Assembly (NCBI GenBank): GCA_033782935.1
Contig: JAWQEG010001306.1
Span: 1,984,001 to 2,048,000, forward strand
DNA: 64,000 bases
Direction: 5' to 3'
Source of the DNA: Petrolisthes cinctipes
Taxonomy: Eukaryota > Arthropoda > Malacostraca > Decapoda > Porcellanidae
Below, piece by piece: positions 44,642 through 54,190 of this stretch. The notes beneath the pieces were generated by a model. It saw only the letters and a list, made by a program, of their open reading frames with translations. It was not told the DNA's origin and made no database searches. The position numbers and the translations under genes were made by a program. Positions within the stretch are counted from its first letter, which is position 1. Each line of letters opens with the position of its first letter.

Positions 44642-45286
44642 GGACTGATGCTCGTGGAGGGCAGATGGTAGACATTATACTACAATCCAACCTCTGCATC
44701 CTGAACGATGGTCAAGCCACCAGGGTTGACGATCGTTCTGGCAACTTTTCGGCCATCGATTTGTCTCTGGCCTCCCCGGATATAAATCAGGATATTTCTT
44801 GGCATCCTGATTCCAACTCCCTTAGTAGTGACAACTTTCCCATCTGTCTCTCTTATTCACAGCATACTGTTTCGGCCCCTTTGGTACCAAAATTCAATTT
44901 TAAGAGTGCAGATTGGGGTTTTTTTCGGGAGTATCGTCGACCTAGATATATCCGGAGAGACCATAGATGAAAAGATGCGAAATTTAACACAAAACATTAT
45001 ACACGCAGCCGAGGCTGCTATTCCCAAAACCTCTATAATTTGAAATAAATGTGAAGCACATTGGTGGTCAACGGTTTGCCGAGAGGCATTAAGGAGACGC
45101 AATGGGAGATACAGGTTTTTTGACACAAACAGCCCACTCAGAACAACTTTATAGCTTACAAACGGGCGAGGGCTGAGGCAAGGAGAGTAATTAATAGAGA
45201 TAAAAGGGACTCTTGGTGGTCGTTTGTGTCCACGGTGAATCGTTTCACTCCTTTAACAAAAGTCTGGTCCACTATAAAGGTATTAA

Positions 45287-45320
45287 TTAACCCGTTGGGC
45301 GCCAGCTTTTGTTTGATTCG
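45287..45320 (+). repeat. Candidate piggyBac terminus with TTAA
   Basis: TTAA (45287-45290) followed by CCCGTTGGGCGCCAGC, in the style of piggyBac ends (TTAA-CCC...). An imperfect internal echo (tgccagctaaaattttggcg) lies at 45335-45355. I searched by eye up to 54 kb for the matching right end (…GGG-TTAA) and did not find it. Confidence 0.5.
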
Positions 45321-46790
45321 CTGATCGTCGCTGCCAGCTAAAATTTTGGCGCGTCCCTGTATGTGGCGGTGCCATATATTTCCTTGTTTTTCCATTTGTT
45401 AGAAAGAATTCTACGTCATACTATATCACATTTTATTGCGGGATGTTTGTACTATTCTGCACACCCAATGGCAATACGATTTAGATGACAATATACAAAT
45501 TATTACATAAATACCTGCATTTTTTTGCAGTTTCTTCCACTCTGGGTGTCATATTTTCTCCCATATTCTTATATTATTACGTTTTGAAGTGTATCATCTG
45601 TGTGGTAAAATCTAAACTGATGTCATGCTTTAAAATGGAGAAGATTTACAATGAAGATAAAGCTAATACATGGTTTATTTTCAATTGTAAACCGATGTAC
45701 TTGTTCAGCTCCTTGGCGCGCAAATTTGGTTACGAACTTACGACTCGAGTTGTCCGTGTTCGGACACTTGTTTACACGGCGTAACTTATCATCAGTCTCC
45801 AATTATGTTTTCATTGTTTCTTTTCTCTTTCTTATCTTACTCTTATGTAAACTAGTCCTGGTAATCTTGTTGTGTGTTATGTCACTCTCTTAGAATATAT
45901 ATATTGTCAGCTGGCTGCACACAAGAGTATAAATTGGTTTGTTTTTATTGTAAGGTGTCCGTCATCCGACACACCCAAGTGGTTCCGGTCGTTGTCTATA
46001 AATTATAATAAATTATAAGAAAGAATCTCAATTTCATCGAATACCTAACCTACTTGATGCTGATGAACAGAAACACCATTCATTCACCTAATCGTATAAC
46101 CATAATATAGCACAATAATCTTAGTATACCATTATAAGATAACTTACAGGTTGCTTTGATTTTTCATACAGCTGTAGGTTTTCAGTCACCCCAAAATATA
46201 AAAAATATAAAAATCAGATTTAGGCTATACTGTACCTTTATAAGTCCAGAGTTTAGACTCCCACGTGTTTCTACCAATCTCCTGGCTTTGTATTGGGGAA
46301 CATGTGGTTATAGAAACTACAAATTTAGAATGTATATAATTATTATTTGTAATTATACTTGCAATTATAATTCACAATGATCAAATGGTAATGTAACTTA
46401 TATCATGTAAAAATAGTACAGTAATCATATACTGTATACAGTAACAGATGCAAATCATTCAGGCTAATACTATTATAAATTTATTATAGTACAGTACAAA
46501 AAATATACTAAATATAGGCTTATGTATAGGCTACCTGTAGTGTGTAGAGTACTTATACTGTACACATTATTTGAAAAACAACAATTATCTCCTTGTAATG
46601 TTGTCTATGGGTAACATTGATAATGAGACTGTGAATATAGTCTTTTATGAGATAAATGAAAACAACAAAGTAATGCAACTACTATACATGTCACACAATT
46701 GTGATCGTCTGTGAGAACAAAAAACTGTAGGTATGTACAGTGCTGTACAATGTACACCCAAAAGTCAGGGTTTAGCCCTTAATACTCCTA
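45321..46790. other. No gene seen; 3' side of piggyBac transposase
   Basis: AT-rich with repeated acagtactgta motifs. It would be the 3' UTR or terminal region of the piggyBac element if the candidate terminus is right. Confidence 0.4.
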
Positions 46791-46794
46791 CTTT

Positions 46795-47012
46795 CCAAGA
46801 CCATAAATTACTAACCCTTCTCCCTCCCACCTGTAAATACAGTACTGTATAAATTTCCAACATATACTTTCAAACTCCATAAATTACTAACCCTTCTCCC
46901 TGCCACCTGTAAATACAGTACTGTACAGTATTTCCAACATATACTTTCAAACTCCATAAATTACTAACCCTTCTCCCTCCCACCTGTAAATACAGTACTG
47001 TATGAATTTCCA
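46795..47012. repeat. Tandem repeat, ~76-bp unit, nearly 3 copies
   Basis: Units beginning ccataaattactaaccc at 46801, 46877 and 46954 with the same cccacctgtaaatacagtac core; it lies just downstream of the transposase stop. Confidence 0.9.
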
Positions 47013-47033
47013 AGTGTACAGTACTTCTATAGT

Positions 47034-48770
47034 CTAGTGATGGTAGGTGTCATGATATCCATGAAAACAAGTCACACACAGTCCCACATTACATCTTGCA
47101 CATATGTAATTTGACCTCACACGATGGTTGTGCACTGCTACACAGTTCCTGAGCTTCTTCTTGGGAAGTTTTACCATTTTGTGAGGAGGTGTATGTGGTA
47201 CAGGAATGTTGGTGTTGATTTGAGTGACAAAGGTTTGTTGCTGACGCTCTTCTATTTCCTCTCTTGTTCTCCTCCTGCATCGTACTTTATGTGGCTCATA
47301 TTTCTTCACTAGCTCATCGATGACTGACATTGTTAAGTTCATTCTTGTTAGGATTCGACCTGTGGCATGCTTCTTGTAGATAATGTAGGAATTTAGAAGA
47401 GCAGTTCCAAAAAGGTAAAATGCCACTTTAGTTGTCCATTTCACTGTCCGTCTCTCAGGCAGGTAAGCATAGAGCTTAGTGTCCTTGAGGTCAACACCTC
47501 CCATGATTTTGTTATATTCCACAACAATGTTTGGCCTGCTGACTCTCTCGCCTTGTCTGTTTGTGGTTTGGCTGAATCCACCACTGCAAGCTGTTGAGAT
47601 GAGGTGGACTGGAGTTTTATTTCCATCCTTGTACTTCACACATAGAAGACTTCCTTGACGCCATTCAGCTACCTCATTCCTCAACACCTGGGTACCTTGC
47701 AAAGCATCTGGCAACCCGACTCTATTTCTTCTCACTGTTCCAGTCGCTGTTGTTGCACGCTGGTAGAGGTCTTTGAAGAGTGCTGGTGATGAGAAGAAGT
47801 TGTCAAATCCCACGTTGTGGCCAATGTTGCATAGACTTGCCCGGGTGAGAAGTCGGATGGCAGTACTGTGAGTTGTAGGGATGTTATTATTAGCTGGTGG
47901 TCTAGCTCTTCCTTCATATATTTCAAATGTGAATGTATATCCAGTGCTGACGTCACACACACACCAAACCTTGATTCCAAATCTTGCATGATGTTTGTTG
48001 GGCAAGTACTGGCGTAGGCTTGGTGTTGCCCCTTTGAACCCAATCATGCTCTCGTCAAGTGAAATGTTCTTGTCAGGGTGAATATAAGTTGTAAATACTG
48101 CCTGAAAATGGTCAATGAGAGGTTGAATCTTGAAAAGTACATTGTTTGCTGAATTTTCATCAAGTTGAGAATTATCATTAAAATACAGGAATTTCAGTAA
48201 TAGTTGAAATCGGTTTCTGTTAAAATGTTTTGGGAACCAAGGGGTATCTAAACTAGGGTGAGTTGTATCCCAGTAGCTTTCAAGTGTTGGTTTCTTGATA
48301 AAGCCCATGTTGAATAATATGCCGAGAAAAGCTCGAATTTCTTCGGTGTATGTGTGCCCCTGTTGGATCCATTGGTGGGTACGTGATTGTGGGTGGTTTG
48401 CAAGATACTCTTCTTTGGCTTCAATGTACTGGTTGCTGTATCGGTTAGTTTCCTCCACAATGTTATTGATTAGAGTATTATAAAAAAAAAAGTTGAAGTA
48501 ATCAATGGGTCGGGCTGTATTTGGTGGAATGCGATGGGGTCCGGGAGTTGCAGTGAAGGGAATGGGTAAAGGTCCTCTGTCATTGTCCACAATACGTTGC
48601 CATTCTTCCTCGTCAGCTGAATCCTCAAATTCAAGATCATCAAACAACGGAGCTTCTTGGACTTCATCATCATCAGTGCTCAGATGTGTGACAATGGAGG
48701 CAGTATCCGCAAAATCGCTCAGCTGCCCAGGATCATCCACATCATATTCTGCTTCATTGTCACTCCACAT
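47034..48770 (-). CDS. PiggyBac-family transposase, intact 578-aa frame
   Basis: A DDE_Tnp_1_7 transposase that would excise and insert elements at TTAA. The N-terminus is acidic (residues 1-65). The core begins at RPIDYFNFFF (87) and IRAFLGILFNMG (145). Catalytic Asp candidates are D239 (NISLDESMIGFKG), D323 (NVGFDNFFSS) and D427 (KIMGGVDLKD). The C-terminus (543-573) is a Cys/His-rich finger with CARCNVGLCVTCFHGYH. Length matches the family and no break is visible, unlike every neighbouring element. A consensus splice acceptor (ttcttacag) ends two bases before the ATG, so a 5' non-coding or coding exon probably lies upstream at higher coordinates. Either a recently active copy or a domesticated PGBD-like gene under selection. 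Confidence 0.93.
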   Translation of the reverse strand: MWSDNEAEYDVDDPGQLSDFADTASIVTHLSTDDDEVQEAPLFDDLEFEDSADEEEWQRIVDNDRGPLPIPFTATPGPHRIPPNTARPIDYFNFFFYNTLINNIVEETNRYSNQYIEAKEEYLANHPQSRTHQWIQQGHTYTEEIRAFLGILFNMGFIKKPTLESYWDTTHPSLDTPWFPKHFNRNRFQLLLKFLYFNDNSQLDENSANNVLFKIQPLIDHFQAVFTTYIHPDKNISLDESMIGFKGATPSLRQYLPNKHHARFGIKVWCVCDVSTGYTFTFEIYEGRARPPANNNIPTTHSTAIRLLTRASLCNIGHNVGFDNFFSSPALFKDLYQRATTATGTVRRNRVGLPDALQGTQVLRNEVAEWRQGSLLCVKYKDGNKTPVHLISTACSGGFSQTTNRQGERVSRPNIVVEYNKIMGGVDLKDTKLYAYLPERRTVKWTTKVAFYLFGTALLNSYIIYKKHATGRILTRMNLTMSVIDELVKKYEPHKVRCRRRTREEIEERQQQTFVTQINTNIPVPHTPPHKMVKLPKKKLRNCVAVHNHRVRSNYICARCNVGLCVTCFHGYHDTYHH

Positions 48771-48904
48771 TTCTGTAAGAAATATACTTTAAAAATATCT
48801 AATACTGTACGAGTACAGTACAGTGAAAACATACATGGATCCTGACAGACAAACAGGAAATATGAAGGTGGGACAGGGAATTTGAGAGGAAGATGGGAAT
48901 GACT

Positions 48905-49725
48905 ATGAGACAGGGAGGTTGACGGGGACTGGGAGGTTGACAGGAAGACTGGGAGGTTGACAGGGGCTGGGAGGTTGACAGGAAGATTGGGAGGTTGACC
49001 AGAAGACTGGGAGGTTGACCAGAAGACTGGGAGGTTGACAGGAAGACTGGGAGGTTGACGGGGACTGGGAGGTTGACAGGAAGATTGGGAGGTTGACAGG
49101 AAGACTGGGAGGTTGACAGGAAGACTGGGAGGTTTACAGGAAGACTGGGAGGTTGACAGGAAGACTGGGAGGTTTGCAGGAAGACTGGCAGGTTTGACAG
49201 GTGGACTGGGAGGTTTGACAGGAAGATTGGGAGGTTGACCGGAAGACTGGGAGGTTGACAGAAAGACTGGGAGGTTGACAGGAAGACTGGGAGGTTGACA
49301 AGTAGACTGGGAGGTTGACAGGAAGATTGGGAGGTTGACAGGAAGATTGGGAGGTTGACAGGAAGACTGGCAGGTTGACAGGAAGACTGGCAGGTTTGAC
49401 ATGTGGACTGGCAGGTTTGACAGAAAAATTGGAAGGTTGACAGGAAGACTGGGAGGTTGACAGGAAGACTGGGAGGTTGACAAGTAGACTGGGAGGTTGA
49501 CAAGTTGACAGGAAGACTGGGAGGTTGACAAGTAGACTGGGATGTTGACAAGTAGACTGGGAGGTTGACAGGTAGACTGGGAGGTTTGACTATTGGACTG
49601 GGAGGTTGAGAAGAAGACTGGGAGGTTGACAAGTAGACTGGGAGGTTGATAGGGAGACTGGGAGGTTGACAGGGGAGACAAGGAGGTAGAGAGGACAGGC
49701 AAATTGACAGGGAGGTTAATTGTCT
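48905..49725. repeat. Minisatellite, ~20-bp unit CTGGGAGGTTGACAGGAAGA
   Basis: About 40 units with variants (agtaga, cagaaga, gggga). It lies in the presumed intron upstream of the piggyBac transposase. Its minus strand stays open in two frames, giving long SLPVNLPVFLSTSQ-like reading frames that are artefacts of the repeat. Confidence 0.95.
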
Positions 49726-49729
49726 ACTG

Positions 49730-51157
49730 GCATTTCAAAGTTTCCCTGACTCTTGCCCTTGCATGTCTATACAGTAAATTGTTTTTATTCTTTTATTCAC
49801 ATTGTCTTTTATGGCTTGCAGTGGACATATATTCACTAAAATTTTGTGACAAGATGACAGACATTCACATGCAGGATGACCGACAGAAAGAGAGGAAGAC
49901 AGAGAGGATGAGGGATAGAATAAGAGAGAATGACAGAATATGATAAACAGACTGGGAAGATAACAGACAGCTAGTCAGAGGGAGTGGATGACAGCAGGTA
50001 TTCTACACATGCAGACAGTGACGAAAGCATTCATATTCGATCGCCACTTCATTTCATCACTGCTTGTTATATAATTATACTGTAGTTCAATATTCAGTGA
50101 GATATCAATACACTCCTGGTTTATTCATGAACACAAGATGCCGTAAATTTGTGGTAAAAGAATTACACAGAGAATTGGAAAAATGAATAAAATAGTTCCT
50201 CAAAAATTCTGCCATGCATATATTGTAAACTTGGCCACTATTGCTGCTGTACTATAGCTGCAGAGTAGACATCTAGACAGTTTTCTTTATTTCATATCAG
50301 AGGGAGACCATTCTAAACTTGCCCTACGGTATTGTATTGTCTCACCTTACTATATGTATGGGTCGGGCTGGTGGTAAGAACAAGTAGGCTAGGCTAGGTA
50401 GTAAGATGAGGACTGCTCCACATACACCTTGTATCTCTTCTTGGCCCGTGCTCACGTACTGTACGCCTCCCTTGGCTGGTGGTCAGAAGTAGAACCTGAT
50501 GGGTGTTGCAATATTAGACATGAGTTCACCTGATGCTAACTGTTATATCACATTGGTGAGATATAAACACATCACCCTAGGTCTAGGTACTCTAGGAGGA
50601 CAGACAGCGATAATCAGTAGGCTACATGTTATAGTTACAAAATCGTTCTTCTTTTACTATTTTACAGTAATTACTTTAGTTATTTGGCTACACTTCAAGA
50701 ATTCATATGTTGTATATGTCATGGGCATGACCGTATGTGAGAAGAGATAAACACAGTCTGAATGTTAATGTCTTAGCCTGAACTGCTGAATGTTTATTAA
50801 GTAAATGTTACTCATGAATCATAAGGCGTAGCAAGGAGTTACAAATGAAATATAAAACATTGAGATGAACTCTGGACCCATTACAGTATAGGCTATTTTC
50901 ATTCCCTTTTATGTCCTGTGCACTTCTATTCATCCCCATATATGAGTGACGATCAAATTCATTTTCCCGCCAATTTCTATGAGTTGATCTCGGTACGTAT
51001 TTCTCGTTATAAATGCCCATTTGACAACACTTATATGTGTAATTCTGATAATAAAGTTGTTATTCAGATAATGAACAAATACACGACACCTGGAACAGAA
51101 AAAAAATTCAGTTTCGATACATTTTGAAATGAAAAACTCCATTGTGACACTTACTTG
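49730..51157. other. No gene seen
   Basis: AT-rich unique sequence. If the piggyBac transposase has an upstream exon it may lie here, but I could not pick one with confidence. Confidence 0.4.
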
Positions 51158-51165
51158 GTGGGATG
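51158..51165. repeat. 8-bp target duplication, left
   Basis: GTGGGATG, identical to 53137-53144, directly abutting the CATG end. Confidence 0.85.
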
Positions 51166-51607
51166 CATGGAGGTATAATATAGAGGAGGCGGCGTGAGCC
51201 GCTCGTCCTGTACACCCAAAGTGAAGCCAGGGGCGGAGCCTATTACCCTACCCCACATTGACTCAAAATATTGCCCCGGCCGCTATAAACCCACTATAAT
51301 TATGCTCTTATTTTCTCATATATCTATAATTAGAGCCAGAAAGAGACTTGAATTTGTTCCATATATGATAACTGCATAAAATTATCCAATTCGGTATATT
51401 ATCAAAAGTATTTAAAACCCATTAAATACCGCAGTTTCCTAGAGGATTACCTCTTCTCGCAAACTTTTCCTAGGAGTATGAATGAAAGAATGAATTAATT
51501 AATGAATGAATAGTTTATTTTATGCAAAATGTATAGTAAAAGAGAAGGTCATAGCTTACACACCAACCCACAGACAGTATTATAAGGGTACAGAGAAATA
51601 AGAACAA

Positions 51608-51829
51608 GTACAGTTGCCCACACATGAATCTGGTATGCCTCGCTACTTGCGAGATACCTACAACGTGAAAGAAAGTGAGCAAAAGTTATAGTTTGTTGAC
51701 AAGCAGATAGTAATAATATTTTACTGTCTGCCTGTCAACAAACTACATCTTTTTTCACTTAAATTTCCTTTCGTTGTAGCCACCTCACAAGTAACGAGCC
51801 ATACCAGTTTCATGTGTGGGCAACTGTAC
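51608..51829. mobile_element. Palindromic MITE nested in the P-like element, mariner-like ends
   Basis: Two arms of about 105 bp meet near 51718. The ends read TA-CAGTTGCCCACACATGAA and its reverse complement, with TA on both sides (CAGT start plus TA target, as in Tc1/mariner elements). The arms differ by scattered substitutions. No coding capacity. Confidence 0.75.
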
Positions 51830-51924
51830 AAATGCAAATAAAATTAATTATATAAAGAGTTTTAGTATGAGACTCTGGAAGGCATTATGTCACTCTTTAA
51901 GTACAGTATATAAATAAGATTATA

Positions 51925-52255
51925 TACAGTAAGATGTGTATAGTAAAGTGAAGATGTGTATAGTGTAGTGAAGATGTGTGGTGTGCTGTGAAATGTGATG
52001 TGCAGTGAAAATGTAGCCTACATAATGTAGTGAATACTTACATAGTGAAGTGAAGATGTGTGTTGTGTATAGTGTAGTGAAGATGTGTGATGTGTAGTGA
52101 AGGTGTGGTGTGTTATGGAGATGTGTGTGTAGTGAAGATGTGTATAGTGTACTGAAGATGTGTATAGGGTAGTGAAGATGTGTATATGTTACTGCAGATA
52201 TGTGATGTGTAGTGAAGATGTGTATATTATGGTGAAGAGATGTGTAGTGTAGCAC
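51925..52255. repeat. Degenerate minisatellite, unit agtgaagatgtgtatagtgt
   Basis: About 15-18 imperfect units inside the P-like element; its minus strand gives a His/Thr-rich artefactual frame. Confidence 0.85.
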
Positions 52256-52822
52256 CCAGAACTGTCATGTAATAGAGTTCACACTCAGGTGTAGTGTCTT
52301 GTATCAAACACATTTTACCACTTATATGCCACATGAAATCTTACCATGATGGCTGGATGTTACTGCATAAAGTGTGTCATCACTTACTCAGTTTCAGTTC
52401 ACTCTGATTCACACAAAACATTATTTTAATAATCAGTCCCAGGCCGTAATTTTATAATTATAAAAATCTCTTTTGGCACATTGGCTTAACTTAGACTACG
52501 GTACTATAACTTAGACCTAAGTTCTCAACAACCAAATAGTCTACGTAGTAAACAGAATTATAAATTTAATATCTTTAAAACATTATGAAATATGCTAAAA
52601 CATTCATAATACAATCTCTCAACACTCGAGTTATCCTACAGGCCAACCTTAACTTGGGCACAAGTAGGTCACCCCATGGAGCCAGTTTATCTTTTATAAC
52701 CCTGTCAATGCCATATATACGTGAGGTTATACATTTACAGTTAATATCACAACACTATAATAGCCTTGGCTTTGCAGTTTTCGTGTGTACAGTATTAATA
52801 TTCTACAGGACATGGGTACGTG

Positions 52823-52975
52823 TCACGGTGTGCGAGGCAGGTGATGAATTTCACTTCGTTGATTTGTCCATTTCTGTCGTATATTTTTCTGTATGACTTT
52901 CTTAACATACCTATGAAATGTAGTAGAAAGACTCCTGTGTCTCTGGGTACACCCATATGCTGAACACGCCGGCAT
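52823..52975 (-). pseudogene. THAP-like zinc finger N-terminus within the P-like element
   Basis: From an ATG at 52975: MPACSAYGCTQRHRSLS, TTFHRY, then IRQKWTNQR. The MPxC-xAYGC start, the FHR motif and the downstream Trp match THAP DNA-binding domains in order; the later Cys-x2-His pair is missing because the frame stops at 52823. A consensus donor (gtatgt) follows FHR at 52910, so the real exon may be 52911-52975. In P elements the THAP domain binds subterminal DNA. A few bases upstream the frame stays open into the subterminal repeat. Confidence 0.6.
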
Positions 52976-53136
52976 TATTACAAAAAATGGCAAAGAATGT
53001 TGGTGAAGTTGATGGTCCGACGTGATCAGCTGAGGTTTGTTTTGAGTCAATGTGGGGTAGGGAGGACAGCCGACCAATAGCGAGTTGGCTTCACCTTTGT
53101 GACGTCATGCCGCCTCCTTTATATTATACCTCCATG

Positions 53137-53144
53137 GTGGGATG
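53137..53144. repeat. 8-bp target duplication, right
   Basis: GTGGGATG, identical to 51158-51165. Confidence 0.85.
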
Positions 53145-54190
53145 CATTGACAGTGTGTGGTGGTGAGCGGCAACCACAGAGCTACAAACCTAGAGCGTTA
53201 TTAGATAGGGGAGGAGTGTCACAAGTCGGCGGCCATTTTGAATAGCCCATTGGCGCGCGCTTTGAACTCCCGTACGTACTTGTATAGTTTGTTTCTATCC
53301 ACAGTTATATTGTGAGTCACTATAATGTAGTTAATATACCATATCATCAATAAAAGACCGAATAAATGAAATAATATCTTACCCTGGCATAAGCTACCAG
53401 GCTGGCGGGTTGAGGGGATGGGCTATCTGTCATGGCCGCCAACCCACTTCCGGTGGCGACACGCCAGGGGGGGGGGGGGGTGGCGAGCTCTATGTTTTTA
53501 GCTCTGTGGCGGCAACTCCCTTTGTGTCCGTTTGTCTTTTGTTTCAATGGGATCACATATTTATGCGGTCACTTGCAGCCCGTTTATATTACCTACTTCA
53601 TTCTATTTATTTTCAAACATGTTTTATAGTCAATGGTAATTTGTTTATAGGCTAATCTATAATTATATCATTCCCAAACCTACACTTTGGGACGCGGGAA
53701 CAGCTGGGTGTGTACGAAGACGGACACATTACAATAATTCACACTCTTGTAGTCTAACATTTGTATTTGTGAGCTCTGACAAGATAAATCATGCTATGAT
53801 AGGAATTACTCATTGTAATAAGACACTATAATCATACATTATTCTATGTTTGTGCGTCAGTTCACAATTATCTAAGAAATCAACCAATAAATGGACCAAT
53901 AATAAGCTACTGTGCTTCCGAATTCCTCGCTCCCACGATGAGAACGTCTGAACGAAACATTCTGAAGTTTATTCTGCAGAATATTTCGTTCCAACGTCAC
54001 ATTTCGGAGTACACTCTCCCAATTCAGAAAGCTGTATAATTTTTCAAAGATTTTACATAGACAGAGCTTGAATATGAGCTACTGTGTAGCAATAGTGGGG
54101 AGATAAAGAGAAGGGAAGATGTAGAGCAGCCCGGGTATCTCCTGGCAGTCTACGGGTAAAGCCGCCCGGGCGGCTCCTGGCCCTACACAG
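53145..54190. other. Gap between P-like element and satellite, no gene seen
   Basis: Contains a 13-G run near 53468-53480 and, just before the satellite, a perfect GC palindrome AGCCGCCCGGGCGGCT near 54160-54176. No coding motif. Confidence 0.5.

Larger units (their letters stand above)
41101..45285 (+). mobile_element. Non-LTR retrotransposon J5 (ORF1, endonuclease), split by a 1.55-kb insertion and 3'-truncated
   Basis: ORF1 is at about 41456-42658; ORF2 starts at 42672. The endonuclease is interrupted at 43086 and resumes at 44638. The element ends at the TTAA at 45287-45290, where sequence resembling a piggyBac terminus begins; RT and RNase H are absent from the window. ORF1 homology links it to J3 and J4. 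Confidence 0.8.
42672..45285 (+). pseudogene. J5 ORF2 endonuclease, interrupted
   Basis: The ATG at 42672 starts MFSVLQWNCRSLGNKLNI; VCLQETGLENH follows; a TGA at 42921-42923 is in frame; then CSLYCPPRG and LVLGDFNAHYCPWGSLR to 43088. After the insertion the reading resumes at LRTDARGGQMVDIILQSN, ATRVDDRSGNFSAIDLSLA and SSDNFPICL, where the usual SDH reads SDN (catalytic His lost). A frameshift near 44925 and further stops follow through ETIDEKMRNLTQNIIHAAE and CREALRRRNGRYRFF. The coding region stops near TKVWSTIK at 45280. Confidence 0.8.
51166..53136 (-). mobile_element. P-superfamily-like DNA transposon, non-autonomous, 1,971 bp
   Basis: Both ends start CATGGAGGTATAATATA, and the inverted repeat extends to about 31 bp with two mismatches (51166-51197 and 53105-53136). 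It is flanked by an exact 8-bp duplication GTGGGATG (51158-51165, 53137-53144). A perfect 23-bp subterminal inverted repeat lies 80 and 74 bp inside (51246-51268, 53040-53062), and a further gtgaagcca motif is also inverted. Drosophila P elements have 31-bp CATG-starting ends, 8-bp duplications, internal inverted repeats and a THAP domain; a THAP-like N-terminus is encoded on the minus strand. No transposase core is present, so this copy is internally deleted or has been refilled by repeats. Confidence 0.85.

Noticed and set aside
48719..49702. 327-codon minus-strand frame rich in SLPVNLPVFLSTSQ
   Set aside because: It is the translation of a 20-bp minisatellite that happens to be open; two overlapping frames give equally long products.
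51920..52255. His/Thr-rich minus-strand frame
   Set aside because: Translation of a degenerate 20-bp minisatellite within the P-like element.
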